Assembly: GCA_029931975.1 (NCBI GenBank)
Contig: JAOZQY010000006.1
Location: forward strand, 47,865-111,864
Source: Bacteroidales bacterium
Lineage (GTDB): Bacteria; Bacteroidota; Bacteroidia; Bacteroidales; GCA-2748055
Reading direction: 5' to 3'
Length of the DNA: 64,000 nt
Positions 60,693-64,000 of the stretch are shown piece by piece. The position numbers and the translations under genes were made by a program. Within the stretch, counting starts at the first letter, position 1, and each line of letters begins with the position of its first letter. The notes beneath the pieces are model-generated. The model was not told where the DNA came from. It made no database searches and saw nothing but the letters and a program-made list of their open reading frames with translations.

Positions 60693-61268
60693 GTGGCAGA
60701 AAATGGGAAATCTGAAAACTTTACACCCAGACACCTGGATCTTGTAGAGGCCTGTAAAAAGGGGGATCGGAAAGCTCAGTTTGAACTGTACCGGCTCTAT
60801 TATGCAGCCATGTACAACACTACCCTGCGAATTGTAGGGGATTCCGATGACGCAGAAGATGTCATGCAGGAAGCGTTCTTAAAGGCATTTGCAAAACTGA
60901 ACACCTACAGGAAAGAGGTGAGTTTCGGGGCATGGTTGAAGCGGATTGTAATAAACAAGTCCCTCGATTTTCTTCGCTTAAAGCGAGAACAGCTATCCCT
61001 GGAAGAAGCCGGGGAAGTTGGGGAGATGGTGGAAGAACCATCCGGAGTCCCGGAGGTGGAATACAGGGTTGAAGAGATTAAAAAAGCGATCTACGACCTT
61101 CCGGAAGGCTACAGGATCGTCCTTTCCCTGATACTGTTGGAAGGATATGACCACGAGGAGGTATCCACGATTTTGAATATTTCGAATGCCACATCAAGGA
61201 CACAGTATCACAGGGCGAAAAAGAGATTGATCGAACTGCTTAAAAGAAATTATGAGGACCATGGATAA
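60693..61268 (+). CDS. ECF-type sigma-70 family RNA polymerase sigma factor
   Basis: VEACKKGDRKAQFELYRLYYAAMYNTTLRIVGDSDDAEDVMQEAFLKAFAKLNTYR, region 4 EGYDHEEVSTILNISNATSRTQYHRAKKRL; GTG start. Confidence 0.93.
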   Translation: MAENGKSENFTPRHLDLVEACKKGDRKAQFELYRLYYAAMYNTTLRIVGDSDDAEDVMQEAFLKAFAKLNTYRKEVSFGAWLKRIVINKSLDFLRLKREQLSLEEAGEVGEMVEEPSGVPEVEYRVEEIKKAIYDLPEGYRIVLSLILLEGYDHEEVSTILNISNATSRTQYHRAKKRLIELLKRNYEDHG

Positions 61269-61809
61269 TATAGAAAAACAGATCAAAGAGCAAAGGCTGC
61301 TGCTTGATTCCGATGAGCCCGGGAAGGGGCATGAAGATCGGTTTTTGCAGAAGCTGGAGAGACTGCCCGAACGGAGTCCGGTTCGCAGGATCCGTTTCAG
61401 GCATGCCATTCAGGTGGCTGCTTCGGTGGCCATTATTCTCACCTCTGCCATTCTTCTTGTAAAAAAGGACAAGAGTGGAAGTAAGGTGGCGCAACAGGAG
61501 ATCCCTGAAGCTGTTATGGAAGCTGATATCTATTATACTTCCCAGGTGGATGCCCGTTACAATGAAATCCAGAGTTTTGATTTTAGCGATGAAGAGGAAA
61601 AGGCGCTTCTGCTGGATGAAATGAAGGACCTGGAGAGCTACCATCAGCAGCTGATGAAGGACCTGGAGGCCAATCCGGATGACGACCGGGTGGTCAGTGC
61701 CCTTATCCGGCACTACCAGTTAAAACTGGAGGTGATGGACCAGATTATTACACAATTGAATCAAGTTAAATCAGAAATATCTGAAAATTATGAAAATGAG
61801 AGTATCTAA
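61252..61809 (+). CDS. Putative anti-sigma factor (single TM)
   Basis: 185 aa overlapping the sigma gene; cytosolic N-terminus, TM AIQVAASVAIILTSAILLV, acidic helical C-terminus. Confidence 0.6.
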   Translation: MRTMDNIEKQIKEQRLLLDSDEPGKGHEDRFLQKLERLPERSPVRRIRFRHAIQVAASVAIILTSAILLVKKDKSGSKVAQQEIPEAVMEADIYYTSQVDARYNEIQSFDFSDEEEKALLLDEMKDLESYHQQLMKDLEANPDDDRVVSALIRHYQLKLEVMDQIITQLNQVKSEISENYENESI

Positions 61810-62842
61810 ATCGAAAAGTTTGCTCCTGTCACTGCTCCTGATTGTTACAGTAAGCTTTTCTCTTTCTGCCCAGGATGCCAGGAAAGAGTATTCCGAAAAC
61901 TATGATGTGAGTAAGGGGGTGACTCTGGTCACTGACACCAGGTATTCGGACGTGGAGTTGATTACCTGGGATAAGAGTGAGGTGGATGTCTTTGCAGTGG
62001 TGGAGGTGGATGCCTCTTCCCAGGGCAGGGCAGAAGAGGCCTTGAAGAAAGTGGATATACGTATCAGCAAATCGGGGAACAATGTCTCCGTGGTCACCGA
62101 GATGGAGAAGGGTTGGTCGAAGAATGTAAAAATCTCCATCAAAATCACCATTAAGGCTCCTGCATGGGTGAATCTGGAGATGGACAACTCTTATGGAAAC
62201 CTGTTTATCCAGGAGGTGAGCGGGATGGTAAATGTGGATCTTAAATATGGAAACCTGAAGGTTGGAAGCCTTTTCAGGGGGAATGAAAAGCCATACAATA
62301 TGATCGATATGGCCTATTCCAACGGGGTGATTGATGAAGCAGGATGGCTCGAGCTGGAGATCTCTTATAGCGATATGGAGGTGAATGTTTCGGATATGCT
62401 GTTTGTTGAAAGCCGGTACTCCAAGCTGCTGGGTGAGAAGGCTGGCGGAATTGTCACCGAGGGGATGTACGACAAATACTACTTCGATGAGATAGACAGT
62501 TTTGTGGCAGAACTGAAGTACTCGGGACTCAAGTTTGGCAGGCTGAACAAAACCCTGAACCTGCACTCCGCCTATACCGGAGCCAAGATTGATGTACTGA
62601 GCAATGGTTTTGATGAGATCGACGCTGCCCTGTCTTACGGCAATCTTAAAGTGGGACTGGAACAGGGGGCCTCCTTTAAGTTCGAAGGTGAAGCCAAGTA
62701 CGGAAATGTCAACATTTCTACCGGCGACCGCCTGAGCAAGACCAAGGAGAACAACTATGTGAGGATATGGGGCAATGTGGGATCCAATCCCAAATCATCC
62801 ATCCATGTGATCACCAAATACGGGAACTCCAGTTTCGAATAG
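61790..62842 (+). CDS. Exported DUF4097/GIN-like beta-repeat protein
   Basis: Signal peptide; repeated YG/YS-N-L/V-K strands (DNSYGNLFIQEVSG, LKYGNLKVGSL, ALSYGNLKVGLEQG, AKYGNVNIST). Confidence 0.6.
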   Translation: MKMRVSKSKSLLLSLLLIVTVSFSLSAQDARKEYSENYDVSKGVTLVTDTRYSDVELITWDKSEVDVFAVVEVDASSQGRAEEALKKVDIRISKSGNNVSVVTEMEKGWSKNVKISIKITIKAPAWVNLEMDNSYGNLFIQEVSGMVNVDLKYGNLKVGSLFRGNEKPYNMIDMAYSNGVIDEAGWLELEISYSDMEVNVSDMLFVESRYSKLLGEKAGGIVTEGMYDKYYFDEIDSFVAELKYSGLKFGRLNKTLNLHSAYTGAKIDVLSNGFDEIDAALSYGNLKVGLEQGASFKFEGEAKYGNVNISTGDRLSKTKENNYVRIWGNVGSNPKSSIHVITKYGNSSFE

Positions 62843-62860
62843 CACTGTATAGAATACATA

Positions 62861-62898
62861 TAAAAAGGCCCTGTAAGCAGCTGTTTACAGGGTTTTTA
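62861..62898 (+). terminator. Rho-independent terminator
   Basis: ccctgtaa (62869-62876) / ttacaggg (62885-62892) followed by TTTTT. Confidence 0.8.
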
Positions 62899-62937
62899 TA
62901 ATTGATATCCATAATTATTCAATTTATGGACATTAGC

Positions 62938-62979
62938 TTTGTTTCACATAAAAAACGGACATATATTTAGGCTATGTCC
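62938..62979 (+). promoter_or_regulatory. Putative fic promoter overlapped by an inverted repeat
   Basis: TTTG (62938-62941)-N20-TATATTTA (62962-62969); ggacata (62957-62963)/tatgtcc (62973-62979) brackets the -7-like box. Confidence 0.5.
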
Positions 62980-62993
62980 AATTATCAGTAAAT

Positions 62994-63952
62994 ATGAACA
63001 TTATGGTTTTTGATAGAGATAAGCCTTATAATGATTTACCATTACTACCACCAGACAGAGAGTTGGAAAACGATTCTGAGATTCTAAAGAAACTTGTTTC
63101 GGCCTCCCGGACTCTAGCTTCAGTAAATATTGAGATAACAAGACTCCCAAATCCCCTGATGCTGATAAATACTATTGCTCTTCAGGAGGCAAGGACATCT
63201 ACGGAGATAGAAAACATATTCACAACCGAAAATGAATTATTTAAAGCTATCTCAGATTCAACAAAGGAGGAGCTTGCCGATCCGTCAACAAGAGAGGTGT
63301 TAAGATACAGGGAGGCCTTATGGGAAGGCAATAACTCAATTTCAGATAAGGGCATAATTAATTTAGATACAATAATAAATATTGTCAACCAGATTAAAGG
63401 CTCCAGGCTTGGAATAAGACCACCACAGGCAAGAGTTATTATCAGGAGAGGTGATAGCGATCAGCGACCAGGAGGGGTAGTATATACACCACCAAGAGGA
63501 GAGGGGGTTCTTGAATCTTATATGGGGAACCTGATAGATTATTTGAGCAATACGGAGTTGTCTGACACAGATCCACTTCTAAAAATGTGTATTTCACATT
63601 ATCAGTTTGAAGCTATTCATCCATTCCAGGACGGCAATGGGAGAACCGGAAGAATTATAAATCTGCTTTATCTGGTTCAGACAGGATTACTAACTCAACC
63701 AGTGTTATACTTATCAAAGTATATTATCGAAAATAAAGATTCTTACTATCATAATCTTGCTGGTGTTACTCAAAGACAAGTCTGGAAAAATTGGATACTC
63801 TTTATGCTTAATGCTATTGAGAAGACTTCAAGAACAACTTTGACCAAGTACATGGGTGAACTTGTGTTTGCCGGAATTTTTCACCTAAGAAAGCAGGATT
63901 GGAAGTGTACTACCTAAACAATGACCTGATTAGAATTTTAAGTGGTAATTAG
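62994..63952 (+). pseudogene. Fic-domain protein with apparent internal deletion and C-terminal frameshift
   Basis: Intact core HPFQDGNGRTGR and STEIEN. Frame-0 stop at 63917 after RKQDWKCTT, but frame 2 from 63881 reads SPKKAGLEVYYLNNDLIRILSGN*, a Fic-type wHTH tail. Confidence 0.7.
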
Positions 63953-64000
63953 GGTTTGCTGATAAAGTCAGTTTATCCATATTGTAATCTTCCCGATTCT

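Noticed and set aside
1-64000. CRISPR arrays, rRNA, tRNA, intact IS elements, prophage genes
   Set aside because: No regularly spaced repeats, no rRNA/tRNA signatures and no transposase, integrase or phage structural proteins recognised by eye in the ORF track.

Overview
The window looks like a Bacteroidota chromosome segment. Evidence: Bacteroidota-only families (DUF6452, DUF6048, DUF6702), a T9SS C-terminal sorting domain, TTTG/TAnnTTTG-type promoters, and many exported S9, M1, Tricorn and C1 peptidases. I found about 50 protein-coding genes at high density. I saw no rRNA, tRNA, CRISPR array or intact mobile element. Main blocks: lipA(partial)-lipB; YkgJ-like/gltD/gltB; an operon of two cysteine hydrolases, a SIS isomerase, a PfkB kinase and an aldo/keto reductase; a peptidase-rich central region with GH13 and GH3 enzymes, galM and galK; a minus-strand operon of LysE exporter, ATP-grasp ligase, PLP decarboxylase, NTPase and dehydrogenase; a PorE-like OmpA/PD40/TPR gene overlapping a membrane LytTR regulator; a Na+-pumping methylmalonyl-CoA decarboxylase operon that runs into a CitD-CitE fusion and CitF; an ECF sigma/anti-sigma/GIN-like operon; and a damaged fic gene at the right edge. 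Most worth a second look: (1) the citrate-lyase-like CitDE fusion + CitF joined to the Na+ pump operon; (2) a terminator-type hairpin in the gltBD leader, between a good promoter and the start codon; (3) a ~120-bp nested imperfect palindrome in the gltB/isochorismatase intergenic region; (4) a fic gene with an apparent internal deletion plus frameshift under a promoter overlapped by an inverted repeat; (5) the PorE-like/LytTR pair; (6) the decarboxylase/ATP-grasp/LysE cluster. All assignments are by eye from translated sequence; no searches were run.
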